A stretch of 42,157 nt of DNA from Lachnospiraceae bacterium (lineage in GTDB: Bacteria > Bacillota > Clostridia > Lachnospirales > Lachnospiraceae), in contig JAQXLY010000062.1 in assembly GCA_029012365.1 (NCBI GenBank), positions 1 through 42,157 of the forward strand, in the 5' to 3' direction. Position numbers and translations under genes: made by a program. This document shows, piece by piece, positions 21,193 through 30,581 of this stretch. Each line of letters opens with the position of its first letter. The stretch's first letter is position 1. The notes below the pieces were generated by a model. That model searched no databases, was not told where the DNA came from, and saw only the letters and a program-made list of their open reading frames with translations.

Positions 21193-21954
21193 CTACAGAC
21201 GGACGCTGACTCCCCTGCCTCTTAAGTATGCCTTTACTTCGCTGATTTCAAGCTCTTTATAATGGAACAGGGAGGCTGCCAGTGCCGCATCCGCCTTTCC
21301 CTCCGTCAAGGCATCATAAAAATGCTCTTTCGTCCCGGCACCGCCGGAAGCAATGACCGGGACGGATACCGCTTCCGCAATCTGCCTTGTAAGCTCCAAA
21401 TCATAGCCGTCCTTTGTACCGTCCTTATCCATACTGGTCACAAGAAACTCTCCGGCACCTAACTTATGTGCCTGCACCGCCCATTCAACGGCATCGATTC
21501 CCATATCCACACGCCCGCCGTTCTTATAGATATTCCAGCCTGAGCCGTCTTCTCTCCGCTTTGCATCGATGGCAACAACCACGCACTGGCTTCCGAACTT
21601 ATCCGCTGCATCCGCAATAAGACGCGGATTTAAAATTGCCGCGGTATTTACCGCAATTTTATCGGCACCCTCACGCAAAATCTCCTTAAAATCATCAACA
21701 GTACGGATACCGCCGCCTACGGTAAACGGAATGAACACCCGCTCCGCCACACGGCGCACCATATCAAGCTTAATCGCACGGGCATCGGAGGAAGCCGTAA
21801 TATCCAGAAAAACCAGTTCATCCGCTCCTGCCGCGTCATATGCCGCACCAACCTCCACCGGGTCTCCGGCATCCCTTAAATTTACGAAATTGATTCCCTT
21901 CACTACTCTGCCGTTATGTACATCCAGACACGGAATAATACGCTTTGTAAACAT
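21193..21954 (-). CDS. hisF: Imidazole glycerol phosphate synthase, cyclase subunit HisF
   Basis: About 253 residues from the ATG at 21954 (AAGGAGAAAACT upstream). A (beta/alpha)8 barrel with [18 protein letters not shown] (catalytic Asp11 in the family), [31 protein letters not shown] phosphate-binding loop, [27 protein letters not shown] (second catalytic Asp) and [12 protein letters not shown]. It joins ammonia from HisH with PRFAR to give imidazole glycerol phosphate and AICAR. The upstream hisH ends 10 bp past its start region, so the pair is co-transcribed. Confidence 0.97.
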   Translation of the reverse strand: MFTKRIIPCLDVHNGRVVKGINFVNLRDAGDPVEVGAAYDAAGADELVFLDITASSDARAIKLDMVRRVAERVFIPFTVGGGIRTVDDFKEILREGADKIAVNTAAILNPRLIADAADKFGSQCVVVAIDAKRREDGSGWNIYKNGGRVDMGIDAVEWAVQAHKLGAGEFLVTSMDKDGTKDGYDLELTRQIAEAVSVPVIASGGAGTKEHFYDALTEGKADAALAASLFHYKELEISEVKAYLRGRGVSVRL

Positions 21955-21964
21955 AGTTTTCTCC

Positions 21965-22570
21965 TTACAGCTCAACAAAATTTTTCAAAATGGCAAGTCC
22001 TGTTTCCCCACTCTTCTCCGGGTGGAACTGACATGCAAAAATATTTCCCTTTTCCACCGAAGCATGAACAGTTACTCCATACTCCGTAGTTGCTGCGACA
22101 ATCTCTTCCTCCTCAGCCTGCAGGTAATAGGAATGAACAAAATATACATACGGATTCTCCGGAAGATTCCTGAACAGCTTTGCATTTTCCTTCACCTTTA
22201 AAGAATTCCAGCCCATATGCGGCACCTTTAACCCCGGTGCATCAGGAATTCTCTTAATTCCGCCTTTTAGCAGGGAAAGACCTTTACAGCCTTCCTTTTC
22301 CTCACTGTATTCAAACAAAAGCTGCAAGCCGAGACAAATCCCAAGAAACGGCTTTCCCTGTTCTACTACCTGATAAATCGGGTCTATAAGGTCAAAGCTT
22401 TTTAACTTCTCCATTGCTTCACCAAACGCTCCCACGCCCGGTAAAATCACCTTATCTGCCTCTGCAATTACTTTGGCATCTCTTGTCACAACAGACTCTG
22501 CACCTACCCGCAATAATGCCTTTTCCACACTTTTCAGATTTCCGGCATCATAATCAATAATTGCTATCAT
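21965..22570 (-). CDS. hisH: Imidazole glycerol phosphate synthase, glutaminase subunit HisH
   Basis: About 201 residues from the ATG at 22570 (GAAGGAGAGAATT upstream). A class I glutamine amidotransferase: [19 protein letters not shown], the oxyanion strand [11 protein letters not shown], nucleophile in [21 protein letters not shown], and the catalytic FVHSYY plus [12 protein letters not shown]. It supplies ammonia to HisF for histidine biosynthesis. No other his genes are in the window, so this pair is separated from the rest of the pathway or from a larger cluster elsewhere. Confidence 0.97.
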   Translation of the reverse strand: MIAIIDYDAGNLKSVEKALLRVGAESVVTRDAKVIAEADKVILPGVGAFGEAMEKLKSFDLIDPIYQVVEQGKPFLGICLGLQLLFEYSEEKEGCKGLSLLKGGIKRIPDAPGLKVPHMGWNSLKVKENAKLFRNLPENPYVYFVHSYYLQAEEEEIVAATTEYGVTVHASVEKGNIFACQFHPEKSGETGLAILKNFVEL

Positions 22571-22606
22571 AATTCTCTCCTTCAAAAACCTTTAATCAAA
22601 AAGCAC

Positions 22607-22628
22607 TGTCGGGGACACCGCCCCGACA
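22607..22628 (-). terminator. Terminator after the zinc-ribbon membrane protein region
   Basis: TGTCGGGG and CCCCGACA form a perfect 8-bp stem around ACACCG. On the minus strand TTTTT follows after GTGC. It separates the 22646 gene from hisH. Confidence 0.75.
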
Positions 22629-22645
22629 ATCCAGATTTCCTTATT

Positions 22646-24394
22646 TTATTCCCGCATATTTTCCACCGCATCATACACCCTTTTACTGTACTCTACCTGA
22701 GAATCCGACTGGATAATCTCCATTGCTTCCTGCTCCGACATTGAAAAGCTGGCACTGATTTCCGAAAGAATCGTTTTCCTTACAGAATCCAAATCACTGT
22801 CAACATCCAGCTCCACTGCCAGTTCAATGTATTTCTCATACCGCTGTAATCCCTTTAACAAAGAATCCAGTGCTTTCGGCATATCCTTCATTCCATAATA
22901 ATTGTAGTAGGAATTCAACTGCTTCTGCACATACATTACCGTCATAATACGGTCATATAATAAAATGTCTTCATCTTTAATGTCCAGACCGTAAATCTCA
23001 TTAAAAGCAAGTGTATACTCATCCCGGTTAAATTCATACTCTGCATTCCGGATACTGACAGAATAGGAAAAAATACTTGTACCTACTATAATCACCACGG
23101 CAATCATCGCAAAGAAAATAAGAACAATTGACGCTCCCGCACGGTTAATCCGCGTCTTCTCCATTTCCTCAAGCAATAATTTTGCTTCTTCCAGCTTTCT
23201 GGCTTTCTTTTCTGCCTTCGCTTCCCTTTGAACACGCTGCTTCTCCAGCTTTTCCTGCTTCTCCTGGGCTTTTTTCTCCGCAAGCAGGGCCTCCTTTTCT
23301 TCTTTTGCGTGTTCTTTGGCTTCCTGCTTTTCTTTCTTCTTTGCCTCAATCTCTTCTTTCGTAGGTTGAGGCTTGATTTTTGACGGATCTATCTTTACAT
23401 TGTCAAATAATCTGTGATACAATGCAGCAATACGTCCCTTGCGTTCTCGCTTACGTTCCTTCTTCTCGACTAAATCGTCAGCCTTCTCTTTTACGGCTTC
23501 CGCCTGTCTTTCCTTATCCTCGTCCAAAAGCAGTGTTTCCAATTCCTTCGGTTCCGCATCAAATTTAAAGAAATCGCTGTCCTCTGCATTTCCCGAAAAG
23601 AAATCCGCCAAATCACCATACTCCGAATCCGATGCCTTTTCCGGTGCCGGCTCATTTTCTGTACCGCTAAATAAATCGGAAAAATCTTCCAAAACAGCTT
23701 CCTGTTCTTCCTCTGCAGCCACATTGTCGGACACAGCTTCTTCACCGCCGATGAACAAATCGGCAAAATCATCAAAACCCTGTACCGGCTCGGTTTCCTG
23801 TACATCTCCGATCATTTTCTCCTGCTCCATTACTTCCTCCACCGGTTCCTCGGTTCCCCCAAAAGGCTCGTCCGCTTTTTCCGCAGACTCCTCTGTTGCT
23901 TCCCACGACTCTGCTTCTTTTTCCTCCGGCTCATCCTCTTCAAAAAACAGCTCTCCCGTTTCCCCGGCAGACTCCTCGGCTTCAAAAAATGGCGCATCCT
24001 CTTCAAAAAACGACGCATCCTGCAAATCGAAATCCAGCATTTGGTTTACCATTGCCTCATCCGTATCATCAAAAATGCTATAGTTCTTCAAATCCGGCAC
24101 CTCGGCTACGGTCTTCTCCGGCTCCGGCACTTCAGCTGCAACCATCCCCGTCTCCGGCACCTCATCTGCGGTTTTCTCCGGCTCCGGCTTACTTTCGGGT
24201 ACAGAAACAAGAGAGCTTGCTTCCTTTTTCTGAAAAACAATCTCCCTTTGTTCCGGTTCTTCTTTCATAACTGCATTTAATAAACTATCCAGATATGATT
24301 CCGAATCCTTTGCAGTATTTAATTCGCTCAAACATTCAGCACAATATTCCGTTCCCTCCGGAATCTCTGCGCCACATTTTTTGCATTTTGCCAT
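22646..24394 (-). CDS. Zinc-ribbon, acidic, single-span membrane protein
   Basis: About 582 residues from the ATG at 24394 (GAAAGGTG upstream). It starts with a zinc ribbon (MAKCKKCGAEIPEGTEYCAE). Residues about 30-290 are very acidic, with repeats such as PETGMVAAEVPEPEKTVAEV and DLFSG/DFFSG units. A Lys/Glu-rich coiled-coil-like block (about 345-410) leads to one membrane helix (about 418-441) and a helical C-terminal domain of about 140 residues that would be extracellular. No enzyme motif. Possibly a scaffold linking cytoplasm and wall; function unknown. It is followed on the same strand by hisH after a terminator. Confidence 0.7.
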   Translation of the reverse strand: MAKCKKCGAEIPEGTEYCAECLSELNTAKDSESYLDSLLNAVMKEEPEQREIVFQKKEASSLVSVPESKPEPEKTADEVPETGMVAAEVPEPEKTVAEVPDLKNYSIFDDTDEAMVNQMLDFDLQDASFFEEDAPFFEAEESAGETGELFFEEDEPEEKEAESWEATEESAEKADEPFGGTEEPVEEVMEQEKMIGDVQETEPVQGFDDFADLFIGGEEAVSDNVAAEEEQEAVLEDFSDLFSGTENEPAPEKASDSEYGDLADFFSGNAEDSDFFKFDAEPKELETLLLDEDKERQAEAVKEKADDLVEKKERKRERKGRIAALYHRLFDNVKIDPSKIKPQPTKEEIEAKKKEKQEAKEHAKEEKEALLAEKKAQEKQEKLEKQRVQREAKAEKKARKLEEAKLLLEEMEKTRINRAGASIVLIFFAMIAVVIIVGTSIFSYSVSIRNAEYEFNRDEYTLAFNEIYGLDIKDEDILLYDRIMTVMYVQKQLNSYYNYYGMKDMPKALDSLLKGLQRYEKYIELAVELDVDSDLDSVRKTILSEISASFSMSEQEAMEIIQSDSQVEYSKRVYDAVENMRE

Positions 24395-24418
24395 ATACTG
24401 CACCTTTCAGGTAGGGTT

Positions 24419-25321
24419 CTACTTCATTAAAATTTTATCAATCTCTGTAACAAGATTTCCGATTTCCGGCTTGGAAAGCTGTGCATCCGCTCCGAGTGCT
24501 TCTCCCTTTCTTCTCATCTCATCATTTACGAGGGATGAGAAAATAACTACCGGAATATGAGAAAATACCGGCGAATCCTTTATAAGCTTCGTCAAACGAT
24601 GACCGTCCATCAGCGGCATCTCAATATCGGTAATCACCATCTTAACTTTCTCATCCAAAACTCCTTCTGCCTTATACTCGTTCAATTTATCCCATGCCTC
24701 CTGACCGTTCATTGTCATGACGAGATTGGAATAACCGGCTTTCGACAGGCTGTCACAAATGAGTCTTCCTAACAGCGGCGAGTCTTCCGCAATCAAAATC
24801 GGAGTGGCATTTCGTTCTCTCGGTCCGAGAACATCAATCTCAGAAACCTTTAACCCGGTCTCAGGACTTATATCGGAAACAATCTTCTCAAAATCAAGAA
24901 TTACTATTAGCTTACCCTCTAATTTAATGATACCGGTGGCAATTCCTGACCCATTCCCGTTTAGAGTTGCATCCGGCTTTGAGATATCAGCCCAGGACAC
25001 ACGGGAAATGCCGACTACACTATGTACATGAAATCCGATGTTCAGCTTATTAAAATTCGTTACGATATACATATCCTTACCGTTAGCGGAGGATACCGGG
25101 ATATTAAGGCATTTTGCCAAATCCACAATAGTAATGATCTCGTCACGCGGCATGAATATTCCTTCAATGCAAGGATGTGCATTCGGAATCGGTGTCGGCG
25201 CCTTATACAAAAGAATTTCTCTTACCTTTGCCACGTTTATACCATAATGATTTGCTCCGATACAGAACTCCAATATTTCCAACTCATTTGTTCCGCTCTC
25301 TAATAAAATACCCGTTTCCAT
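24419..25321 (-). CDS. cheV: Chemotaxis protein CheV
   Basis: 300 residues from the ATG at 25321 (CGGAGGTAGTACAT upstream). Residues about 15-155 are a CheW domain (EILEFCIGANHYGINVAKVR, CIEGIFMPRDEIITIVDLAK). Residues about 172-298 are a response-regulator receiver with acidic ED at 179-180, phospho-acceptor D232 in VITDIEMPLMDGH, and K284. CheV couples chemoreceptors to CheA and tunes adaptation through phosphorylation. Its presence indicates a motile host. It stands apart from any other chemotaxis or flagellar gene here. Confidence 0.95.
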   Translation of the reverse strand: METGILLESGTNELEILEFCIGANHYGINVAKVREILLYKAPTPIPNAHPCIEGIFMPRDEIITIVDLAKCLNIPVSSANGKDMYIVTNFNKLNIGFHVHSVVGISRVSWADISKPDATLNGNGSGIATGIIKLEGKLIVILDFEKIVSDISPETGLKVSEIDVLGPRERNATPILIAEDSPLLGRLICDSLSKAGYSNLVMTMNGQEAWDKLNEYKAEGVLDEKVKMVITDIEMPLMDGHRLTKLIKDSPVFSHIPVVIFSSLVNDEMRRKGEALGADAQLSKPEIGNLVTEIDKILMK

Positions 25322-25373
25322 ATGTACTACCTCCGTTTCATGATTAAAGACACATGACACATTTAATGATTAT

Positions 25374-25402
25374 ATTATACTTCAAATCCATATAAAAATC
25401 AA
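25374..25402 (-). promoter_or_regulatory. Sigma-A promoter of cheV
   Basis: Minus-strand TTGATT (25397-25402), 17-bp spacer, TATAAT (25374-25379). This is a vegetative-type promoter rather than the TAAA-N15-GCCGATAA pattern of motility sigma-D. Confidence 0.7.
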
Positions 25403-25435
25403 ACATTTTCTGAATTTTCAGCATTATTCATGTAG

Positions 25436-26221
25436 TTACTTCACTTTTACCAGAACCGAATCTTCTTTTCCGTCCACATCTCTCAGAACGGCAAGCGTCA
25501 TATCCTCCGTCACTACATTCTCCGGACATTCAAATACCAGAACACCCTTTTTCTTCTCCCCCGGCTCATATACAGCTTCATATGAGGTATAAAAATCCTC
25601 CTGCAAAAGTGTAAGGCTCGGTTTCACCGTCTTACTGCCTATATGTAATGTAAATACGAACTCCTTGGCAGCCCCCTTGTTCAGTGTCAGGGTTTCCTTG
25701 ACAGAAGATTGATTTATCACCTCAAATTCCAATACCACAAGCTGTTTTCCTTCTCCGGCTGCCGCAAATAAATCGCCGACTCCCTGATAGAGCGGTGTGC
25801 ATGTATATCCGGTATATCGAAACTCAAACCCGTTTTTTCCAAGCAATTCGGTTAAATCCTTCATAATAAGCTCTGTATTTCCCGGCTTATCCGTAACAGT
25901 CGGCTTTGCTGTCACATCCGGCTTTTCTTCGTCTGCTTTTGACGGCTCATCCTTCTCCGGAGCGACAGTCGGACGCGGAGTCGGTGTTGCTGACAAAAGC
26001 CATGCTTCCTCCTGCTCCTCACGATTCAGTAGTGCCTCAGTTGTCTGAGTGCCATGCTTTACCAGAACTCCCGCAGCATACTCCGCTACCATATCCAGTT
26101 CCTCCTCTGTAATATCAAGCGGCTCATAACAGCCTGCCGTCACGGTCAAAAGAAACGCACAGGCTATAGCACCTACGTACTTATTATGCTTCACGACACT
26201 CACCGTCCTTTCTGCTACCAT
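25436..26221 (-). CDS. Lipoprotein with DUF4352-like beta domain
   Basis: Up to 261 residues. From an ATG at 26221 or, perhaps better, a GTG at 26194 (giving VKHNKYVGAIACAFLLTVTA then GC), it has a lipoprotein signal ending LTVTAGC. A Pro/Thr/Lys-rich linker follows (PTPRPTVAPEKDEPSK). The C-terminal about 120 residues, with LVVLEFEVINQSSVKETLTL and YEPGEKKKGVLVFECPE, resemble the immunoglobulin-like DUF4352 domain found in Gram-positive lipoproteins. It would sit on the outer face of the membrane; its role is unknown. Confidence 0.7.
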   Translation of the reverse strand: MVAERTVSVVKHNKYVGAIACAFLLTVTAGCYEPLDITEEELDMVAEYAAGVLVKHGTQTTEALLNREEQEEAWLLSATPTPRPTVAPEKDEPSKADEEKPDVTAKPTVTDKPGNTELIMKDLTELLGKNGFEFRYTGYTCTPLYQGVGDLFAAAGEGKQLVVLEFEVINQSSVKETLTLNKGAAKEFVFTLHIGSKTVKPSLTLLQEDFYTSYEAVYEPGEKKKGVLVFECPENVVTEDMTLAVLRDVDGKEDSVLVKVK

Positions 26222-26304
26222 TATACTTCTTTTTTTGATAAATGTAAAGCTAAGAGCACTCCCTCTGCTTTCCCCGTACACTCATTTTTTCGGTCAGCTT
26301 TATG

Positions 26305-27774
26305 CTATCTTCCTTTTTTTGCCACAGGCTCACAGGTCAAATCCACGCCAAGCTTTTTGAATACTCCTAAATCCACCTCGGAAAGCATGACTGAGGTATG
26401 CACCTGACACCCGCGAAGCTCCGGAAGCTTTCCCATTGCAAGCCTTGCATTTTCATCATCAACAGCAGAAATAGCAAGGGCAATCAGAACCTCATCCGTA
26501 TGCAGGCGCGGATTCTTGCTGCCAAGATATCCTACCTTTAATGCCTGAATCGGCTCAATGGCACTCGGAGAAATCAAGTGTGTATCATGCTCCACACCCG
26601 TCAGATACTTTAGCGCATTTAACAGAAGTGCAGCCGATGCCCCCAGCAAATCCGTTGTCTTTGATGTGATTATTGTACCGTCGGTCAGTTCAATCGCCGC
26701 CGTCGGCACACCGAGAAGCTCCGCACGTTTTTTGGCCGCCACTGTCACCGCACGATAATCCGTGTTAATCTTTGCCTGTTTCATCAACAGTTCAATTTTA
26801 TATACTTCATTTTCCACATCTTCGCCTTTTGCAAGCTTATTAAGTGTCCGGTAATAGCGACGAACCACTTCCATTTTCGAGCACTGGCAGCATAACTCGT
26901 CATCTACAATACAGTTTCCCGCCATATTTACACCCATATCAGTCGGGGATTTATAAGGGTTTTCACCGTAAATTTCCTCAAACACCGCATTTAGCACCGG
27001 AAAGATTTCTATATCACGGTTATAATTAACCGTAGTTACCCCGTATGCCTCAAGATGAAACGGGTCAATCATATTCACGTCATTTAAATCCGCCGTTGCC
27101 GCCTCATACGCAAGATTTACCGGATGCTTTAACGGCAGATTCCATATCGGAAACGTCTCAAACTTTGCATACCCTGCCTTCACTCCCCGCTTATTTTCGT
27201 GAAATAGCTGTGAAAGACAGGTTGCCATCTTTCCGCTGCCCGGTCCCGGCGCAGTCACTACCACAAGCGGACGACTTGTTTCAATGTAATCATTTTTTCC
27301 GAAACCATCGTCACTTACTATCTGTGCCACATTGGTCGGATACCCCTCTATCACATAATGGCGGTATACCTTAATCCCACGTTTTTCAAGCTTCTCCTTA
27401 AAATTATCCGCTGCCGCCTGCCCCGCGTATTTCGTCACAACCACACTGCCTACATACAGACCGCAGTTTTTATATTCCTCAACAAGACGCACAACATCTT
27501 CATCATACGTAATCCCTAAATCTTCCCGCTTCTTATTCTGTTCAATCGAATCCGCGCCGATGACAATGACTACCTCTGCCTTGTCAGCCACCTTCAGTAA
27601 CATCTTAAGCTTGCTGTCCGGTTGAAAACCCGGCAGCACTCTGGATGCGTGATAATCGTCAAACAGCTTTCCTCCGAACTCCAGATACAGCTTGTCACCA
27701 AACTTTCCGATGCGCTCCATAATATACTCAGACTGCATCTTCAAATACTTGTCATTGTCAAATCCGATTTTCAT
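26305..27774 (-). CDS. DUF1846 protein
   Basis: About 489 residues from the ATG at 27774 (AGAGAGGGTTCTTAT upstream). It begins MKIGFDNDKYLKMQSEYIME and carries the family's KLYLEFGGKLFDDYHASRVL and PGPGSGKMATCLSQL, a P-loop-like string, plus NYNRDIEIFPVL. DUF1846 proteins are widespread in Firmicutes and solved as large homo-oligomers; a nucleotide-linked role has been suggested but the reaction is not established. Length is normal for the family. It is followed by mntP's operon partner arrangement, with mntP 46 bp upstream on the same strand. Confidence 0.9.
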   Translation of the reverse strand: MKIGFDNDKYLKMQSEYIMERIGKFGDKLYLEFGGKLFDDYHASRVLPGFQPDSKLKMLLKVADKAEVVIVIGADSIEQNKKREDLGITYDEDVVRLVEEYKNCGLYVGSVVVTKYAGQAAADNFKEKLEKRGIKVYRHYVIEGYPTNVAQIVSDDGFGKNDYIETSRPLVVVTAPGPGSGKMATCLSQLFHENKRGVKAGYAKFETFPIWNLPLKHPVNLAYEAATADLNDVNMIDPFHLEAYGVTTVNYNRDIEIFPVLNAVFEEIYGENPYKSPTDMGVNMAGNCIVDDELCCQCSKMEVVRRYYRTLNKLAKGEDVENEVYKIELLMKQAKINTDYRAVTVAAKKRAELLGVPTAAIELTDGTIITSKTTDLLGASAALLLNALKYLTGVEHDTHLISPSAIEPIQALKVGYLGSKNPRLHTDEVLIALAISAVDDENARLAMGKLPELRGCQVHTSVMLSEVDLGVFKKLGVDLTCEPVAKKGR

Positions 27775-27819
27775 ATAAGAACCCTCTCTTTTCATTTCTT
27801 TCTTCCACCGGAATATCCT

Positions 27820-28371
27820 CTACAACAAATGCTCCGCCAAAATTTTAACGCCCAGTGCAATCAGCACAATTCCTCCGAACAACTCCGCTTTGGATTTGTA
27901 CTTTGCACCGAAATGATTGCCGATTTTAACGCCGGCTGCCGACAGGCAAAAGGTAATCAGCCCGATAAAGGTTACCGCCCAGCCAATCTGCACCTTCATA
28001 AACGCAAAGGAAACACCGATTGCCAGCGCATCGATACTCGTTGCAACTGCCATGGGAAGCATTGCTTTTACGCCAAAGGAAGCATTTAATTCTTCCTCCT
28101 GTTCTCTTGATTCACGAATCATATTGATTCCGATGATACCGAGCAGCCCGAATGCAATCCAGTGGTCAAATGCTTCTATATACCCTGCAAAGCTGCTGCC
28201 CAGAAGATAACCGATAAGCGGCATTGCAGCCTGAAATCCTCCGAAGTAGAGACCGGTAATCAGCCCGTGCTTAAGCTCCGCTTTTTTTACCGAAAGACCT
28301 TTGCAAATCGATACTGCAAATGCATCCATGGAAAGACCCACAGCAATAAAAAATAAGTCCAAAATACTCAT
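27820..28371 (-). CDS. mntP: Manganese efflux pump MntP
   Basis: 183 residues with GGAGGG upstream. Six membrane helices in two related halves. The first carries [18 protein letters not shown] and the second [18 protein letters not shown]; these repeated D-A motifs form the metal path in MntP. It exports Mn2+ to prevent overload. The promoter is only about 25 bp before the start codon, so the yybP-ykoY manganese riboswitch often found before mntP is absent. It is probably co-transcribed with the DUF1846 gene. Confidence 0.93.
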   Translation of the reverse strand: MSILDLFFIAVGLSMDAFAVSICKGLSVKKAELKHGLITGLYFGGFQAAMPLIGYLLGSSFAGYIEAFDHWIAFGLLGIIGINMIRESREQEEELNASFGVKAMLPMAVATSIDALAIGVSFAFMKVQIGWAVTFIGLITFCLSAAGVKIGNHFGAKYKSKAELFGGIVLIALGVKILAEHLL

Positions 28372-28397
28372 AGAAAACCCTCCGCAACATAAATTCT

Positions 28398-28426
28398 AGT
28401 CTACACGATTTTTAAAACAGTGTCAA
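28398..28426 (-). promoter_or_regulatory. Sigma-A promoter of mntP
   Basis: Minus-strand TTGACA (28421-28426), 17-bp spacer, TAGACT (28398-28403). The resulting leader is about 20 nt. Confidence 0.65.
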
Positions 28427-28534
28427 TATTCCGCTGCGTTATTTTTCTGTAAAAATGCGTGCAAAACAATCTTTTTTCTGTTATACTTTTCCTAAAGCTT
28501 TATCGATACAAATTCTTTTCACACGGAGGATATT

Positions 28535-29152
28535 ATGGGACAAATATTCGGCATAGGAATTCCGCTGCTTTTCTGTTGCGCGGGGCTGTTTTTCTTAGCC
28601 GGGACCATCCGGCATTTTTACCGCAAAGCAAAGAATACAATGAAGGACCTGTTCGGCACCGACAATCTGGGACAGCTGATTGAAACACGGGAAGCGGAGG
28701 TTGCCAACACCCCGAAGTCCGTTTCCGGAATGACAACCATATATTCCCCTATGATACAGAAGGACTTTCCGGAACTCAACCTGACAGAATTAGAAGGCAT
28801 TGCAGAAAATTATCTGAAAGAATACCTGAAAGAAAAGGACTATGTAAGTGTCCTTATTCATAAGACCGAAATACTGAACTACACAAAAAAAGAAGGCACC
28901 TGCGTTATTATTTTCCAGTCCGGTGTCCAGTATCTGACCGGTACAAAAAAAGTGCAGGCCCGTTACAACACCCACATGATGTATATACAGGATGCAGACG
29001 AATACGGCTACGCCAAAGGCTTCAGTATGACCTGCCCGCACTGCGGCGGTGCCGTTTCGGATTTGGGCCGCAAGTTTTGTGACTACTGCGGTTCCGAAAT
29101 CATACCGATTAACATCCATGTCTGGGAATTACATAAAATAGAGGAAGCCTGA
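28535..29152 (+). CDS. Single-span zinc-ribbon protein, Tim44-like middle domain
   Basis: 205 residues, CACGGAGGATATT upstream. One membrane helix near the N-terminus (about 4-25) is followed by a cytoplasmic region with ETREAEVANTPKSVSGMTTI and IQKDFPELNLTELEGIAENY, resembling the Tim44-like family of Clostridia. The C-terminus ends in a zinc ribbon (MTCPHCGGAVSDLGRKFCDY then CGSE). It may be a membrane-tethered adaptor; the function is unknown. It is a lone plus-strand gene between mntP and the SGNH pair. Confidence 0.7.
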   Translation: MGQIFGIGIPLLFCCAGLFFLAGTIRHFYRKAKNTMKDLFGTDNLGQLIETREAEVANTPKSVSGMTTIYSPMIQKDFPELNLTELEGIAENYLKEYLKEKDYVSVLIHKTEILNYTKKEGTCVIIFQSGVQYLTGTKKVQARYNTHMMYIQDADEYGYAKGFSMTCPHCGGAVSDLGRKFCDYCGSEIIPINIHVWELHKIEEA

Positions 29153-29158
29153 CAGGAT

Positions 29159-29196
29159 GTGGGGCTGCGCAATTCACATGCGACAGCCCCACTTTC
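29159..29196. terminator. Terminator between convergent genes
   Basis: GTGGGGCTG and CAGCCCCAC form a perfect 9-bp stem (29159-29192) extended by an inner CGCA/TGCG pair, with TTT following on the plus strand. It can serve the zinc-ribbon gene and the convergent SGNH lipoprotein. It shares ATGCGACAGCCCC with the tRNA-Gly terminator at 10588-10600. Confidence 0.75.
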
Positions 29197-29210
29197 CGGT
29201 TGCTTCCTGA

Positions 29211-30545
29211 TTACTTCGTATAACCGAATGCGTAAACAGTAAATGCTTTACTTTCCTGTCCTTCTGCCATACGTATCTCTACGGTATGCTCGGATGCCTC
29301 TTTCTCATCAATCAGAAGCACTACATTGGAATTATTCCAGCCGCCTGCCCCGTTCAATGTCATAACCTGATTTCCGTCCACATACACATCGGCACTACCA
29401 AACTCGTCTCCGCCTGTTTTATAATCTAACAGCAGATTCTTACAGGTCAGCGTCATCTTAAAGCTGTCATTTTCTGCCGAGCTGTCACGCATCCAGTTGT
29501 CCGGGAAGGAGGAAATCCCTTTTACTAAAAAGCCCTGTACCGCGGTATCTACCTTCGTAAAGGCACCCTTGTCGATTGTAACATCTTCGGATTTCGACGT
29601 AATCATCTTCATCCCCGAAAAATCTCTTCCCTTAACCGGAGCTTCCGGAACCTCATTCATCTCTTCTGCTTCTTCCGCATCAATCTCACTAAGCAGCTGC
29701 ATAATACAGTCACTCATAACGGTATGGCCGTAATTATTCGGATGATAAGAATCCGAATAAAACTTCGTCTTTGCCATATATTTTTTATTAATAGCCGGAG
29801 AAATCGCATCCTTAATACATACAATCGGAATATCGTAATGCTTTGCAATCGGAATATGCTCGTTCTGCACATTCCACATATCATCTCTTACCGCAAAAAT
29901 CATAATCACGGCTGCATCGTTATCCTGTGAAAGAACATCATACACGATGCTCTCATATCCGCGTCCCTTGGTAGCTTCCGCATAATCATTCACCTCAAAC
30001 TCAATGAGCAGCAAATCCGGCTCTGCTCCCAATGCCTGCAAAACATCGCGTTCAAAGCGGATCACACCTAAGGAGGAAGGCGTGCCGCTGAGACCCGCAT
30101 TCACATAATGTATGTTCTCACCGCCATTTACACCATAGGTCTTTCCGAAGGCTTCTGCAAATAAGTACGCATACCCTTTGCTCATAGGATTTGCGTTACC
30201 ACCCTCTGTAATAGAACCACCGAGCGTAACAATATTTACTGTTTCTCCGCTTCTTGCCTTCTCAAGAACCTTCTTTATGCGGGCATTGTTTCCGGTAGAC
30301 ATAACAGAATTTTCAAGCATTTCCTGATACCAGTCCACATCCGGGGTAGGAGTTGCCGTAGGCTTCGGGGTAGCGGTCGGTTTCGGAGTAGCGGTAGGTT
30401 CCGGCGTAACGGTAGGCTCCGGTGTCATAGTGGCCTCCACAGCCCCGGTCGGAGTCGGTTCCGCGTCTACAGTTGTTTCTTTGTTACATGCTGCGAGTGC
30501 CAAAACCGCCACACATGCAGCCATTACTGCAAATTTCTTTTTCAT
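29211..30545 (-). CDS. SGNH/GDSL hydrolase lipoprotein
   Basis: 444 residues. A lipoprotein signal (MKKKFAVMAACVAVLALAAC) is followed by a Pro-Thr linker (repeats of TPKPTA) that spans the wall. The SGNH domain has block I GGSITEGG (catalytic Ser), block II Gly in LSGTPSSLG, block III FEVND (Asn) and block V DSYHPNNYGH (Asp-x-x-His). The C-terminal about 130 residues form a beta domain with DYKTGGDEFGSADVYVDGNQ that looks carbohydrate-binding. Such enzymes de-esterify polysaccharides, often acetyl groups on xylan. It is the second gene after a cre-controlled promoter. Confidence 0.88.
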   Translation of the reverse strand: MKKKFAVMAACVAVLALAACNKETTVDAEPTPTGAVEATMTPEPTVTPEPTATPKPTATPKPTATPTPDVDWYQEMLENSVMSTGNNARIKKVLEKARSGETVNIVTLGGSITEGGNANPMSKGYAYLFAEAFGKTYGVNGGENIHYVNAGLSGTPSSLGVIRFERDVLQALGAEPDLLLIEFEVNDYAEATKGRGYESIVYDVLSQDNDAAVIMIFAVRDDMWNVQNEHIPIAKHYDIPIVCIKDAISPAINKKYMAKTKFYSDSYHPNNYGHTVMSDCIMQLLSEIDAEEAEEMNEVPEAPVKGRDFSGMKMITSKSEDVTIDKGAFTKVDTAVQGFLVKGISSFPDNWMRDSSAENDSFKMTLTCKNLLLDYKTGGDEFGSADVYVDGNQVMTLNGAGGWNNSNVVLLIDEKEASEHTVEIRMAEGQESKAFTVYAFGYTK

Positions 30546-30581
30546 ACTGATAAATCCTTTCCTTTATTCGTTCTGTATAGC

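Noticed and set aside
27820..28430. yybP-ykoY manganese riboswitch before mntP
   Set aside because: The promoter leaves a leader of only about 20 nt, too short for the riboswitch.
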